From NCBI GenBank assembly GCA_021324455.1, contig JAJPJA010000013.1:62001-126000 (forward strand): DNA of 64,000 bases, given 5' to 3'. This DNA comes from Pseudomonadota bacterium (lineage in GTDB: Bacteria > Desulfobacterota > Binatia > Binatales > Binataceae). The position numbers and the translations under genes are program-made. The notes beneath the pieces are model-generated. The model searched no databases and was not told the origin of the DNA. It saw nothing but the letters and a program-made list of their open reading frames with translations. Shown here piece after piece: positions 1 through 8,550 of the stretch; the first letter of the stretch is position 1, and each line of letters begins with the position of its first letter.

Positions 1-528
1 TCCAATGGGCGCTTCATCTTCGGAATCGGCGTGGGCTGGCTCAAGGAGGAGTTCGAATACGTGGGGATGAACTGGGATGACCGCGCTCTGCGCAGCAACG
101 AGTACATGAAGCTGCTCACCGCGCTGTGGAGCGAGGAGCGGCCGGCCTTCAAGGGCAAAACGATTTCCGCCGAGGGCTTTTATTTCAACCCCAAGACCGT
201 CCAGCAGCCCCATCCGCCATTCATCATCGGCGGCCACGGCGAGGCCGCCTACAAGCGCGCGGCGCGCCTGGCCGACGGCTTTTACATCACGGCCCAGGAC
301 ATGGAGGACGCCCGCGCGCAAATCAAACGCCTGCGCGAGATCGAACGCCAGTTCGACCGCGCCAGGCCGCTGGAAATCACGATCGGCGTCGGTCCGGTCA
401 ACCTGGACACGGTCAGGCAACTCGAAGATCTGGGAGTGGCGCGGATGATGCCGGGCCGCGAGCTAATCAGCCGCGATTCGCTGGCCGCGATGCGCAATTT
501 CCACGATCGTGTGCTGAGCAAGCTGTGA
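1..528 (+). CDS. LLM-class flavin-dependent oxidoreductase, 3' part
   Basis: The reading frame is open from the first base, so the gene's 5' end lies outside the window. The visible 175 residues are the C-terminal half of a luciferase-like monooxygenase (bacterial luciferase/F420-dependent TIM barrel). Signs are the early GRFIFGIGVGWLKEE stretch, the PxTVQQPHPPFIIGG strand typical of F420/FMN LLM proteins, and a C-terminal helical section. The family oxidises or hydroxylates small organics with reduced flavin or F420; the substrate cannot be told. It closely resembles the minus-strand LLM protein at 17068-17922. A GC-rich hairpin follows the stop. Confidence 0.85.
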   Translation, partial: SNGRFIFGIGVGWLKEEFEYVGMNWDDRALRSNEYMKLLTALWSEERPAFKGKTISAEGFYFNPKTVQQPHPPFIIGGHGEAAYKRAARLADGFYITAQDMEDARAQIKRLREIERQFDRARPLEITIGVGPVNLDTVRQLEDLGVARMMPGRELISRDSLAAMRNFHDRVLSKL

Positions 529-545
529 TTGGCCGCATGGCGCCG

Positions 546-569
546 GGGCCGGCGAGGCCGGCCCGCTTT
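546..569 (+). terminator. Hairpin after the first LLM gene
   Basis: An 8-bp perfect stem (GGGCCGGC at 546-553 and GCCGGCCC at 557-564) with a GAG loop is followed by GCTTT. It lies 18 bases after the stop codon. The U-tract is weak, so termination is plausible but not certain. Confidence 0.45.
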
Positions 570-714
570 CATCTCGCGATGCTGGTAAATGGAATAAAAG
601 AAGCGCAACCGCCGAGGCGCTGGGCAACGGCCGGCTTTTCAGGCCGCCGGCGCATCGATGACATTTGCGCCGCGGACGTTATAATCCGGCAGCCATAGCC
701 GGAGGGTGATTTCA

Positions 715-1941
715 TTGAAAGTATCCGTCTTCACCGAACTTCAGATTCCGCGCCCATGGGAGCCGGGGATTGAGCTCAAGACCTTTCAGCAGGGGCTGGA
801 ACAGGTCGAACTGGCGGACAAGCTGGGCTTCCACGCCGCCTGGTGCGTCGAGCATCATTTTTTGGAGGAGTACGCGCATTGCTCGGCGCCGGAAGTCTTC
901 CTCGCCGCCTGCAGCGGACGCACCAAAAACATCCGTCTGGGACACGGCGTGATGCTGCTGCCGCCGGGCTTCAATCCCTCCGCCCGCTGCGCCGAACGGA
1001 TCGCGGCGCTGGACCTGGTCAGCAACGGCCGGGTCGAATTCGGCACCGGCGAATCGTCTTCGGAAATGGAACTGGGCGGCTTCAATGTGCCGCGCGCCGA
1101 AAAACGCGCCATGTGGCAGGAGGCGCTGGAAGCGATCTGCCGCATGATGGCGGAAGAGCCCTTCCAGGGACATGTCGGCAAATACCTCAACATGCCAGTG
1201 CGCAACGTGGTGCCCAAGCCGGTGCAGAAACCGCATCCGCCGCTGTGGGTGGCATGCTCCAAGCGCGAGACCATCCTGCTCGCCGCCAAACTCGGCCTCG
1301 GCGCCCTGACCTTCGCCTTCATCTCGCCCGAGGAATCGCACAAATGGGTGCACGACTACTATCAGACGCTGGAAAATGAATGCGAGCCGATCGGACTCGC
1401 GGTCAATCCGTCGATCGCGCTGACCACGATGATGATGTGCGGGCCCACGCGCGAGAAGGCGATCGAGATGGATCGCGACGGCAGCAATTTCTTCACCTAC
1501 GCGGTCGGCTATTACTATGTCTTCGGCGAGCATGAGCCGGGTAGGAGCAGCGTCTGGGAGTCCTACGAAAAGACCGTCCGCGGGACCGACAAGGTGATCA
1601 AGACCGGCTTCGGCGACACTTCCACCGGCCAGATCAGCCCCTGCGTGGGCAGTCCAAAGGAGATTCGCGAATTCCTGCGCATGTACGAGGAGCACGGCGT
1701 GGACCAGGTCCTGCTGCAGACCCAGGGCGGACGCAACAAGCACGAGGTTATCTGCGAATCGCTGGAGCGGTTCGCGCGCGAGGTGCTGCCCGAGTTCCAG
1801 GATCGCGACCAGCAGCTGTCGCGGCGCAAAGCCGAGCGGATGGCGCCGATCATCGAGCGCGCGATGAAACGCAAGCCGCCTTCCCGATACGCCAGACCGG
1901 CGGGGCCCACGGTGGTCAAGGCGGCCGGCGGACAGTTGTAG
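715..1941 (+). CDS. LLM-class flavin-dependent oxidoreductase (408 aa)
   Basis: Luciferase-like monooxygenase fold. The N-terminus MKVSVFTELQIPRPW, the CVEHHFLEEY segment, the GHGVMLLPPGFNPSARCAER stretch and the KPHPPLWVACS strand are typical of long-chain LLM flavoproteins. The start is set by a GGAGG at 701-705 placed 9 bases before TTG 715; a GTG at 706 touches the same GGAGG and is a poor start. The basic C-terminal tail (about residues 365-408) looks disordered. Substrate and flavin type are unknown. It probably shares a catabolic locus with the amidohydrolases downstream. Confidence 0.85.
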   Translation: MKVSVFTELQIPRPWEPGIELKTFQQGLEQVELADKLGFHAAWCVEHHFLEEYAHCSAPEVFLAACSGRTKNIRLGHGVMLLPPGFNPSARCAERIAALDLVSNGRVEFGTGESSSEMELGGFNVPRAEKRAMWQEALEAICRMMAEEPFQGHVGKYLNMPVRNVVPKPVQKPHPPLWVACSKRETILLAAKLGLGALTFAFISPEESHKWVHDYYQTLENECEPIGLAVNPSIALTTMMMCGPTREKAIEMDRDGSNFFTYAVGYYYVFGEHEPGRSSVWESYEKTVRGTDKVIKTGFGDTSTGQISPCVGSPKEIREFLRMYEEHGVDQVLLQTQGGRNKHEVICESLERFAREVLPEFQDRDQQLSRRKAERMAPIIERAMKRKPPSRYARPAGPTVVKAAGGQL

Positions 1942-1967
1942 GCACGGGTGATTTTTCCAATAATGGC

Positions 1968-2001
1968 CTGGTACGCGAAGCTGGCTTCAAGTACCAGCTT
2001 T
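1968..2001 (+). terminator. Candidate terminator hairpin
   Basis: CTGGTAC (1968-1974) pairs with GTACCAG (1991-1997). A nested GAAG/CTTC pair lies inside, and CTTT follows. It sits 27 bases after the LLM stop codon. The short U-run makes it a moderate candidate. Confidence 0.45.
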
Positions 2002-2086
2002 CAGTAAGTTGCCAAGTCAGTGAAATTCACGTCTTTGGGTGCGAGGCCAGCGATCAGGGGAACCGGCCGCGCCAGGAGGGTTGCAC

Positions 2087-3202
2087 ATGCAGTATAGAAT
2101 CGTATCGTCGGACGACCACGTCCAGGAACCGGGAGACCTCTGCGTCAAGCGCGCGCCCGCCAAACTGCGCGACCGCGTGCCCGTGCTCAAACGAACCGAC
2201 CAGGGTGATTGCTGGTTTATCGAGGGCAAGATGTTCGGCAACCTGGGCATGAGCGTCCAGGCCGGGCACAAGTTCGAAGAATACAAAGCCAACAAGGTGT
2301 TCTGGGAAGAGGCGCGCAAGGGCTGCTATGACCCGGTCGAGCGGCTCAAGGACATGGACATCGACGGCGTCGACGCGCAGACGCTGTATCCCAACCTGGG
2401 CATCGGGCCCCTGTTCCTGCTCGACGACTTCGAGCTGCAGTACGCCTGCCTGCGCGCCTACAACGACTTCCTGTCCGAGTTCTGCAGCACCGATCCCAAG
2501 CGCCTGGTCGGCATCGCGCTGATTCCCACGGACGACGTCAAGACCGGGGTCGAAGAGCTGCGCCGATGCGCCAAGCTGACCGGATTGCGCGGCGCGATGC
2601 TGCCGACGTATCCGCGCGGCGAGCCGCTCAACAGCAGCAGCTACGAACCGTTGTGGCAGGCGGCCGAGGAGCTGGGGATGCCGATGCACATCCATCTGCG
2701 CACCGGCGCGCGCAACGTCGCCGCCGGGCTGTTCGGCAATTCCGGAGAGCTGGTGGGCGAGAAGTGCGTGACGTTGAACATGGCGTCGCTGGCCAATTAC
2801 GAGGCGCTGTCGCGCATCGTTTTCGGCGGCGTCCTGGAACGGCATCCCACGCTGAAGTTCGTCTCGGTTGAAGGCAACATCGGATGGCTGGGCTACTGGA
2901 TCGAGAAGTCCGACCGCACCTACAAACGCCATCGGCACTGGACCCAGCTCAACCTGCCCAACCCGCCGAGCTTCTACTACTTCCGCCAGATCTACTCGAC
3001 CTTTATCGAGGACAAGATCGGCGTGCAGATCCGCAAGGCCATCGGCGTGGACAACATCATGTGGTCCTCCGACTATCCGCACACCGACACCACCTGGCCC
3101 GATTCTAAGAAGTACATCGAGGAGAGCCTGGCTGGAGTCCCGCAGGACGAGCGGCACAAGATCCTGGCCGGCAACGCGATGAAGCTGTACGGACTGAGCT
3201 GA
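2087..3202 (+). CDS. Amidohydrolase family protein (ACMSD-like), 371 aa
   Basis: Metal-dependent hydrolase or decarboxylase of the amidohydrolase_2 TIM-barrel family. Visible motifs are the N-terminal D9-x-H11 metal site in IVSSDDHVQEPGDL, the MHIHLRTGA strand with its metal histidines, FVSVEGNIGWLGYWIEK, and the C-terminal WSSDYPHTDTTWPDS segment carrying the catalytic aspartate. Upstream in-frame starts are unlikely because AGGAGG (2074-2079) is ideally placed before ATG 2087. The next gene is a paralogue. The family covers decarboxylases and C-C hydrolases of aromatic or polyketide-like acids; the substrate is not inferable. Confidence 0.88.
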   Translation: MQYRIVSSDDHVQEPGDLCVKRAPAKLRDRVPVLKRTDQGDCWFIEGKMFGNLGMSVQAGHKFEEYKANKVFWEEARKGCYDPVERLKDMDIDGVDAQTLYPNLGIGPLFLLDDFELQYACLRAYNDFLSEFCSTDPKRLVGIALIPTDDVKTGVEELRRCAKLTGLRGAMLPTYPRGEPLNSSSYEPLWQAAEELGMPMHIHLRTGARNVAAGLFGNSGELVGEKCVTLNMASLANYEALSRIVFGGVLERHPTLKFVSVEGNIGWLGYWIEKSDRTYKRHRHWTQLNLPNPPSFYYFRQIYSTFIEDKIGVQIRKAIGVDNIMWSSDYPHTDTTWPDSKKYIEESLAGVPQDERHKILAGNAMKLYGLS

Positions 3203-3226
3203 ATGGGATCGGCCTGAACTCAATAC

Positions 3227-3258
3227 GCGGGGCGGAACGCGCAGACGTTCCGCCCCGC
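3227..3258. terminator. Perfect 13-bp inverted repeat between amidohydrolase genes
   Basis: A 13-bp perfect stem (3227-3239 and 3246-3258) encloses a six-base CGCAGA loop, 24 bases after the first amidohydrolase stop. No T-run follows on either strand, so it may be an attenuator, an mRNA 3'-end stabiliser or a Rho-associated structure rather than a classic intrinsic terminator. Confidence 0.45.
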
Positions 3259-3353
3259 ACTGCTTATGGGCGCAGCGGATGCGTTGGATGGAGGCCTGGA
3301 CTGCGCTATAAGATGTCGTACTGAACCGCATCGTGGATTACGGAGGCTGATTT

Positions 3354-4484
3354 ATGACGACGATCGTTTCGGCGGATTCGCATGTTATGGAGCCGGGGGA
3401 TCTCTGGTTGCGGCGTCTGGACAAGAAATACCTGGACAAGGCGCCCCGGGTGGCTCCCACCGATAACGGCAGTCTGATGTTTCAGGCTCCGGGCGTGCGT
3501 CCCTTTCCGGTCGCGCTGGGCTTCGGCATCGGACTGAACGGACAGCAGCTCCATGACCATATCGCGAAGTTCAAAGGCTACGAGGAATCGGGCCGCCGCG
3601 GCGGATGGGATCCGGTCGAGCGCCTGAAGGATCAGGACGTGGACGGGGTCGGCGTCGAGGTGATGTACACCACATTAGGGATGCCGCTGTTCGGGCTGCC
3701 CGACCTGGAAATGCAATTGGCCTGCTTCCGCGTGTACAACGACTACGTCAGGGAATACTGCGCCGCCGCGCCCAAACGCCTGTATGGCGTCGCGCTCACC
3801 TCGCTGGTCGACATCGCCGAAGGGGTGAAGGAGCTCGAGCGATGCGCGGCGATGGGTTTCAAGGGCGTCCAGATCTGGGGTGTATCGCCCGCCGACAAGC
3901 CGTATTACCTTGAGGAATACAACCCCTTCTGGGCCGCCGCGCAGGAGCATGGGATGGCGATTTCGCTGCATGTCGCCACCGGCAAGAACCAGGCGCCCGC
4001 GCCGTCGGGCCCGGAAATGAAGCTGGGATCGGCGCAGCAGTTGATGACGCGGATGGACACCATTCACGGCATCCAGCGCACTCTGCTGGCCTTTATCTAC
4101 GGCGGCGTGCTGGATCGGTTCCCCGGGTTGAAGCTGGTTTCCGCCGAGCATGACGCCGGCTGGGTGGCCCATTTCGTTCATCGCATCGACCGGCAATACG
4201 AGAAATGGGCCGGCGCCAACGACAAGCATCTGAAGCTCAAGCCGTCGGATTACATGCGGCGCAACATCTATGTGACTTTCCAGGACGATCCGGTAGCCGG
4301 AATAACCTCGAAGTTTTACGGCGAGGACAACTTCATGTGGGGGTCCGATTTCCCTCACAGTGACGCCACCTGGCCGCATTCGCGCGAGGCGATCGATCGC
4401 AGCATGGAGGGCGTGCCCTACTACATCCGGCGCAAGATCTGCTCGCGCAACGCCGCCCGGCTGTACGGAATGGATTTGAACTGA
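3354..4484 (+). CDS. Amidohydrolase family protein (ACMSD-like), 376 aa
   Basis: Second member of the amidohydrolase_2 family and a diverged tandem paralogue of the preceding gene. It has the metal-site motif D8-x-H10 in IVSADSHVMEPGDLW, the shared GGWDPVERLKDQDVDGVG block, the ISLHVATG metal-histidine strand, VSAEHDAGWVAHFVHR, and GSDFPHSDATWPHS with the catalytic aspartate. A GGAGG lies about 8 bases upstream of ATG 3354. A strong terminator follows. Substrate unknown; pairing with LLM oxidoreductases suggests breakdown of an organic acid. Confidence 0.88.
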   Translation: MTTIVSADSHVMEPGDLWLRRLDKKYLDKAPRVAPTDNGSLMFQAPGVRPFPVALGFGIGLNGQQLHDHIAKFKGYEESGRRGGWDPVERLKDQDVDGVGVEVMYTTLGMPLFGLPDLEMQLACFRVYNDYVREYCAAAPKRLYGVALTSLVDIAEGVKELERCAAMGFKGVQIWGVSPADKPYYLEEYNPFWAAAQEHGMAISLHVATGKNQAPAPSGPEMKLGSAQQLMTRMDTIHGIQRTLLAFIYGGVLDRFPGLKLVSAEHDAGWVAHFVHRIDRQYEKWAGANDKHLKLKPSDYMRRNIYVTFQDDPVAGITSKFYGEDNFMWGSDFPHSDATWPHSREAIDRSMEGVPYYIRRKICSRNAARLYGMDLN

Positions 4485-4498
4485 TTTCCGCGTCCGGA

Positions 4499-4564
4499 AA
4501 AACCGGTGCGAAGACCGGCGCTGCCGATGGCGGCGCTGGTTTGCGTGCCGGTTCTTTTTTATTT
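4499..4564 (+). terminator. Rho-independent terminator
   Basis: A long imperfect stem runs from AACCGG at 4501 through a GGCGCTGCC/GGCGGCGCT inner helix back to CCGGTT, followed by CTTTTTTATTT. It closes the LLM/amidohydrolase block before the hem operon. Confidence 0.75.
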
Positions 4565-4676
4565 GCCGAAGCCAACATCGCCCGCGGCTACCGCGGTTTC
4601 GCCGCGCGCCGCTTATGACTTGTTCGCCGCCCGCTCGCTTTGAAAGCCAACGCTGTAATAAGATCCTGCCTTGCAC

Positions 4677-5363
4677 ATGGGCTTTATTCCGTTATTCCTT
4701 CAGGTCAAGGACCAGCCCTGCCTTGTGATCGGAGGCGGAGAGGTGGCGGCGCGCAAAGTCCATCCGCTGCTCGACGCCGGCGCGCGGGTCACCCTGATCA
4801 GCCCCAATGTCAGCGCCGAACTCGCGACTTTGGCTGAGGCGGGGCGGATTTCGTACAGTCAGCGTCCATACCGCCGCGGTGACATGGAAGGATACTGCCT
4901 GGTCTACGCCGCCACGGACGATCGCCAGTTGCAGCGCCTCCTGTTTAAGGAGGCCCGCGATCGCAATATCCTCATCAACGTGGCCGACGCACCTGAATTC
5001 TGCTCCTTTATCGTGCCCTCGGTGATCCGCCGCGGGCGCCTGCAGATCGCGATTTCAACCGAGGGTGCGAGCCCGGCGGCCGCGCGCATGCTGCGGCAGA
5101 AGATCGCCGGCTGGCTCGGCGATGAAATTGAAGTTTTTCTTGAACTTATGGCCGGGGCTCGCGCCTGGCTCAAAGTGCGCGAGCCGGATTCCGCGGCCCG
5201 CGCGCGCAAGCTCAATACGCTGGCGGCCGCCGGCTTGCCGGACGCGCTCCACCGCCGCGACCTCGCCCAGGTGGAGCGGATTCTCACCCGATGCCTGGGC
5301 GGCGGCGTCACCCTCGCCGACCTGAACCTGGAGGCGGCGATCATCCGCAATCCACAGCCATGA
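4677..5363 (+). CDS. Precorrin-2 dehydrogenase / sirohydrochlorin ferrochelatase (CysG N-terminal, MET8 type)
   Basis: Converts precorrin-2 to sirohydrochlorin with NAD+ and may insert iron to give siroheme. The N-terminal Rossmann motif VIGGGEVAARKV (about residues 17-28), the VYAATDD and NVADAPEFCSF(I)VPS segments and the STEGASPAAARMLRQKI block are family hallmarks. At 228 aa it is the stand-alone bifunctional form without the SUMT domain, which is encoded as cobA-hemD later in the operon. ATG 4677 is preferred over TTG 4671; no strong Shine-Dalgarno is visible. It overlaps the next gene by four bases (ATGA). Confidence 0.92.
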   Translation: MGFIPLFLQVKDQPCLVIGGGEVAARKVHPLLDAGARVTLISPNVSAELATLAEAGRISYSQRPYRRGDMEGYCLVYAATDDRQLQRLLFKEARDRNILINVADAPEFCSFIVPSVIRRGRLQIAISTEGASPAAARMLRQKIAGWLGDEIEVFLELMAGARAWLKVREPDSAARARKLNTLAAAGLPDALHRRDLAQVERILTRCLGGGVTLADLNLEAAIIRNPQP

Positions 5364-6172
5364 GCATCTGGCTGCTTCCCGCGCTGGTCTGCTACGCCGT
5401 CGCCTCGATCCTGTTCGCGGTCGATTTCAGCTCGCGCGTGCAGCGGGTCACCGGCTACGCGGTGAGTATGCTGGGAGCGGGCGCGGTGTTCCATGCCCTC
5501 GACATGGTGGCAAGGGGCATCCAGGCGGGGAACATTCCGGTGGCGAACTTCACCCAGGCGCTGTCGTTTCTGGCCTGGGTGACGGCGTTGGCCGGGCTCA
5601 TTCTGATGGTTCGCTTCCGCCTGGCGGTAATCGGCGCTCTGGTCGCACCGTCGGTGCTGATTTCGTTGGGCGCGTCCGAAGCGATGGCCGGCGGCACCGG
5701 CGCACTGCCCCGCGCCTTGCGCAGCGCATGGCTGCCCGTCCACGTGACGCTGGCCTTCGCCGGCGAAGCGCTGTTCGTGCTGGCCGCGGTGGTCAGTTTG
5801 GTGTACCTGTTCCAGGAATCGCGCCTCAAGGCGCATCGTCCGATGCACGGCGCGATGCCCAGCCTGGAGAAGCTCGACCGGATCAACTACCGCCTGCTGG
5901 GCTGGGGTTTTCTGCTGCTGACGCTGGCGATTATCAGCGGCGCGTTATGGGCGCAGAACACGTGGGGACGTTTCTGGTCGTGGGAGCCGCGCGAGTCGTG
6001 GTCGCTGATCACATGGCTGCTATACGCCGGACTGCTCGAATCGCGGTTGACGGTCGGATGGCGCGGGCGCCGCGCCGCCACCCTGACTATCGTGGTCTTC
6101 GCGGTGCTGGTCGGATCTTTCGTCGGCGTCAGCCTGCTGCATCCGGGCAAGCATGGGGGTAGCTTCGGCTGA
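5360..6172 (+). CDS. Cytochrome c assembly protein, CcsA/HemX family (270 aa)
   Basis: Polytopic inner-membrane protein of about eight segments. It carries the tryptophan-rich haem-handling motif WGRFWSWEPRESWSLITW near residue 205-222 and flanking histidines. The family includes CcsA/ResC (haem delivery to apocytochrome c) and HemX (modulator of HemA levels). Its position directly before hemA matches the HemX arrangement, so haem-pathway regulation or haem export is likely. The start is fixed by an ATGA overlap with the preceding stop. Confidence 0.88.
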   Translation: MSIWLLPALVCYAVASILFAVDFSSRVQRVTGYAVSMLGAGAVFHALDMVARGIQAGNIPVANFTQALSFLAWVTALAGLILMVRFRLAVIGALVAPSVLISLGASEAMAGGTGALPRALRSAWLPVHVTLAFAGEALFVLAAVVSLVYLFQESRLKAHRPMHGAMPSLEKLDRINYRLLGWGFLLLTLAIISGALWAQNTWGRFWSWEPRESWSLITWLLYAGLLESRLTVGWRGRRAATLTIVVFAVLVGSFVGVSLLHPGKHGGSFG

Positions 6173-6173
6173 A

Positions 6174-7511
6174 ATGGCGCAGGCGCTGCTCATTGTCGGG
6201 ATCAATCATCGTACCGCGCCGGTCGAAGTGCGCGAGCGGCTGGCGTTTCGCGATGAGGAAATGGCGCCGGCGCTGTCGCGGCTCAAGCTGGTGGCGCCGT
6301 CGGTGTCGGAGGCGGCGCTGATATCCACCTGCAATCGCGTCGAGATGATCGCCGTCGCCGAGCACAGCGAAGCGGCCGGAAATGAACTGATCGGATTTTT
6401 GGCGGCCGAGCGCCGCGTTGAGCCGCAACTTTTTGCGCCGGCAATTTATCGCTTGGAAGGACGCGAGGCGGTGCGGCATCTGTTTCGCGTCGGCACCAGT
6501 TTGGATTCGATGGTGGTGGGCGAGCCGCAGATTCTGGGGCAGCTCAAAGACGCTTACGTGCGTGCGGCCGAAGCCGGCACCGTCGGTATCGTGCTGCATC
6601 GCGCGTTCCATCGCGCCTTCTCCGCGGCCAAAAAGGTCCGCGAACGAACCCTGATCGGCCACGGCACGGTCTCGGTCAGTTCCGCCGCCATCAATTTGGC
6701 CAAACAGATCTTCGATTCATTCGAAAAGAAGACCGTGCTGCTGATGGGTGCGGGCGAGATGGCCGAGGCGACGGCGCGCCAACTGATGCGGCTGGGGGTC
6801 GAATCGCTGCTGATCACCAATCGCACCTTTGATCGCGCCGTGGCCATCGCTCGCGCGCTGGGCGGCACCGCGGTTCCATTTGACAGCTTCCGCCCGTATC
6901 TGAAAATCGCCGACGTGGTAATCGGATCGATGACCGCCAATCGTCCCATGCTGGCGCGCGAGGATATCGAAACTCTGCTGCCCGAGCGCAAGTACCGGCC
7001 CATGTTCCTGATCGACCTCGGCGTGCCGCGCAATTTCCACGCGGGCCTCAACCAGCTCGACAACGTCTACCTGTACGACATCGACGATTTTGCCGCGGTC
7101 ACCGACGACACCCGCGAGGAGCGCGAACGCGAGGCGCAAAAAGCCGAGGCCATCGTCGAGATCGAGCTGGAGACGTTCTGGCGCTGGCTGTCGGGACTGG
7201 AGCTGGTACCCGCGATCAAGGACATCCGCGCCAATATCGAACGGCTGCGCGAGGCCGAACTGCGGCGCCATCGCGCATGGCTGGCCGCGCTGCCCGAAGA
7301 TCAACGCTCGCACATCGAAGCCTTGAGCCGTGGTATCATCAATAAGATTCTTCATCAGATTCTCTCCGAATTGCGCCGCAACAACGGCGTGGTCGAGGGC
7401 ATCTACGCCGCCGACGTGGCGCGCCGGCTGCTGGGCGGCGAGCTCACCGCCGAAGAACTCAGGTCCGCCGCCGCGCGCATCCGCGCCGGCGATGACGAGC
7501 CGGAGGATTAA
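6174..7511 (+). CDS. hemA: Glutamyl-tRNA reductase
   Basis: NADPH-dependent reduction of glutamyl-tRNA(Glu) to glutamate-1-semialdehyde, the committed step of the C5 tetrapyrrole route. Visible features are GINHRTAPVEVRERLAF, the catalytic C53 in ISTCNRVE, VGEPQILGQLKDAY, the nucleotide-binding LLMGAGEMAEATARQL and the C-terminal dimerisation helices. ATG 6174 follows the ccsA-like stop by one base; an ATG 7 codons upstream at 6153 overlaps that gene and is less likely. Length (445 aa) is normal. Confidence 0.97.
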   Translation: MAQALLIVGINHRTAPVEVRERLAFRDEEMAPALSRLKLVAPSVSEAALISTCNRVEMIAVAEHSEAAGNELIGFLAAERRVEPQLFAPAIYRLEGREAVRHLFRVGTSLDSMVVGEPQILGQLKDAYVRAAEAGTVGIVLHRAFHRAFSAAKKVRERTLIGHGTVSVSSAAINLAKQIFDSFEKKTVLLMGAGEMAEATARQLMRLGVESLLITNRTFDRAVAIARALGGTAVPFDSFRPYLKIADVVIGSMTANRPMLAREDIETLLPERKYRPMFLIDLGVPRNFHAGLNQLDNVYLYDIDDFAAVTDDTREEREREAQKAEAIVEIELETFWRWLSGLELVPAIKDIRANIERLREAELRRHRAWLAALPEDQRSHIEALSRGIINKILHQILSELRRNNGVVEGIYAADVARRLLGGELTAEELRSAAARIRAGDDEPED

Positions 7512-7519
7512 ACTGCGTT

Positions 7520-8455
7520 ATGCCGCCGCGGCTTCGAATCGGTTCGCGTCCGAGCCGGCTCGCGATGGCTCAGACAGCGATCGTCAGGGCGCAGATCGAG
7601 CGCATTCTGCCCGGACTGCTGTGCGAGGTCGTCGCCATCCGAACCACCGGCGACCAGCTGACCACAGCCTCGCTGGCGGCGGTCGGCGGCAAAGGTCTGT
7701 TCGTGCGCGAACTGGAGCAGGCGCTGGCTGACGGCCGGGTCGATGTCGCGGTGCATTCGATGAAGGACATGCCGGCGCGGCTGGCCGCCGGCTTCAGGCT
7801 GATTGCCGTCCCCGCCAGGGAGGACACCGCCGACGTTGTGCTCACATCGGGTCCCGATTTGCACGATTTGCCGCGCGGCGCGCGCTTAGGTACGTCCTCG
7901 CTGCGCCGTCGTTTCCAGGCGCTGCGGCTGCGCGGCGATTTCAACGTATTGCCGCTGCGAGGCAATGTCGATACGCGGATCGCGAAGCTGCGCGCCGGCG
8001 AGTTCGACGCCATCATCCTGGCCGCGGCGGGATTGCTCCGGCTGGGCGTTTCGGACCTGCCGCCGATGCAGCGGCTGGCCGAAGATGAATTCGTTCCCGC
8101 GGGGGGGCAGGGAGCGTTGGCGATCGAGGCGGCGAATGGAGCGGTGGCGGGGTCGCAGGAAATCGAGCAGGCTATCGCCGCGCTGGAGCATCCGCCCTCC
8201 CGGCTCGAGGTTGGGGCCGAACGCGAGTTTCTAGCCGGGGTCGGCGCCTCCTGCGCGTCGCCGATCGGCGTAAGGGCGGTGGCGGCGGGAAGCCGGCTGA
8301 CGATTCGCGCCCTGCTGTTCAGTCTGGATGGCGCGCGGTCGATGGCGGACTGGCTCGATTTCGAATGCCGGAGCATGGCTGACGCCGAGCGTGCGGGGGT
8401 TGAACTGGCGCAGCGGATGCTGCGGCACGGCGCGTCTGAACTTATGGCCACGTGA
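7520..8455 (+). CDS. hemC: Hydroxymethylbilane synthase (porphobilinogen deaminase)
   Basis: Polymerises four porphobilinogens to hydroxymethylbilane. Motifs are RIGSRPSRLAMAQT at the N-terminus, AVHSMKDMPARL, the GTSSLRRRFQAL arginine cluster, VPAGGQGALAIE and C245 in GASCASPIGVRA, which attaches the dipyrromethane cofactor. Length 311 aa is typical. It starts 8 bases after hemA, so the two are co-transcribed. Confidence 0.97.
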   Translation: MPPRLRIGSRPSRLAMAQTAIVRAQIERILPGLLCEVVAIRTTGDQLTTASLAAVGGKGLFVRELEQALADGRVDVAVHSMKDMPARLAAGFRLIAVPAREDTADVVLTSGPDLHDLPRGARLGTSSLRRRFQALRLRGDFNVLPLRGNVDTRIAKLRAGEFDAIILAAAGLLRLGVSDLPPMQRLAEDEFVPAGGQGALAIEAANGAVAGSQEIEQAIAALEHPPSRLEVGAEREFLAGVGASCASPIGVRAVAAGSRLTIRALLFSLDGARSMADWLDFECRSMADAERAGVELAQRMLRHGASELMAT

Positions 8456-8550
8456 ATGGAACAACAAGGAGCGCAAGATTCTGATCCGTTCGCTCATTCT
8501 TTTATGAAAGTAGGGTTAGCAGAGCGCGCCCGCTCTCGCGGCCCAGCAAC

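Noticed and set aside
712-1743. 343-aa ORF on the minus strand opposite the LLM gene
   Set aside because: It is a high-GC shadow of the plus-strand LLM frame, with composition lacking domain features and no ribosome site.
5117-5848. Minus-strand ORFs overlapping the siroheme dehydrogenase and CcsA-like genes
   Set aside because: They mirror the coding strand's third-position GC and match no family.
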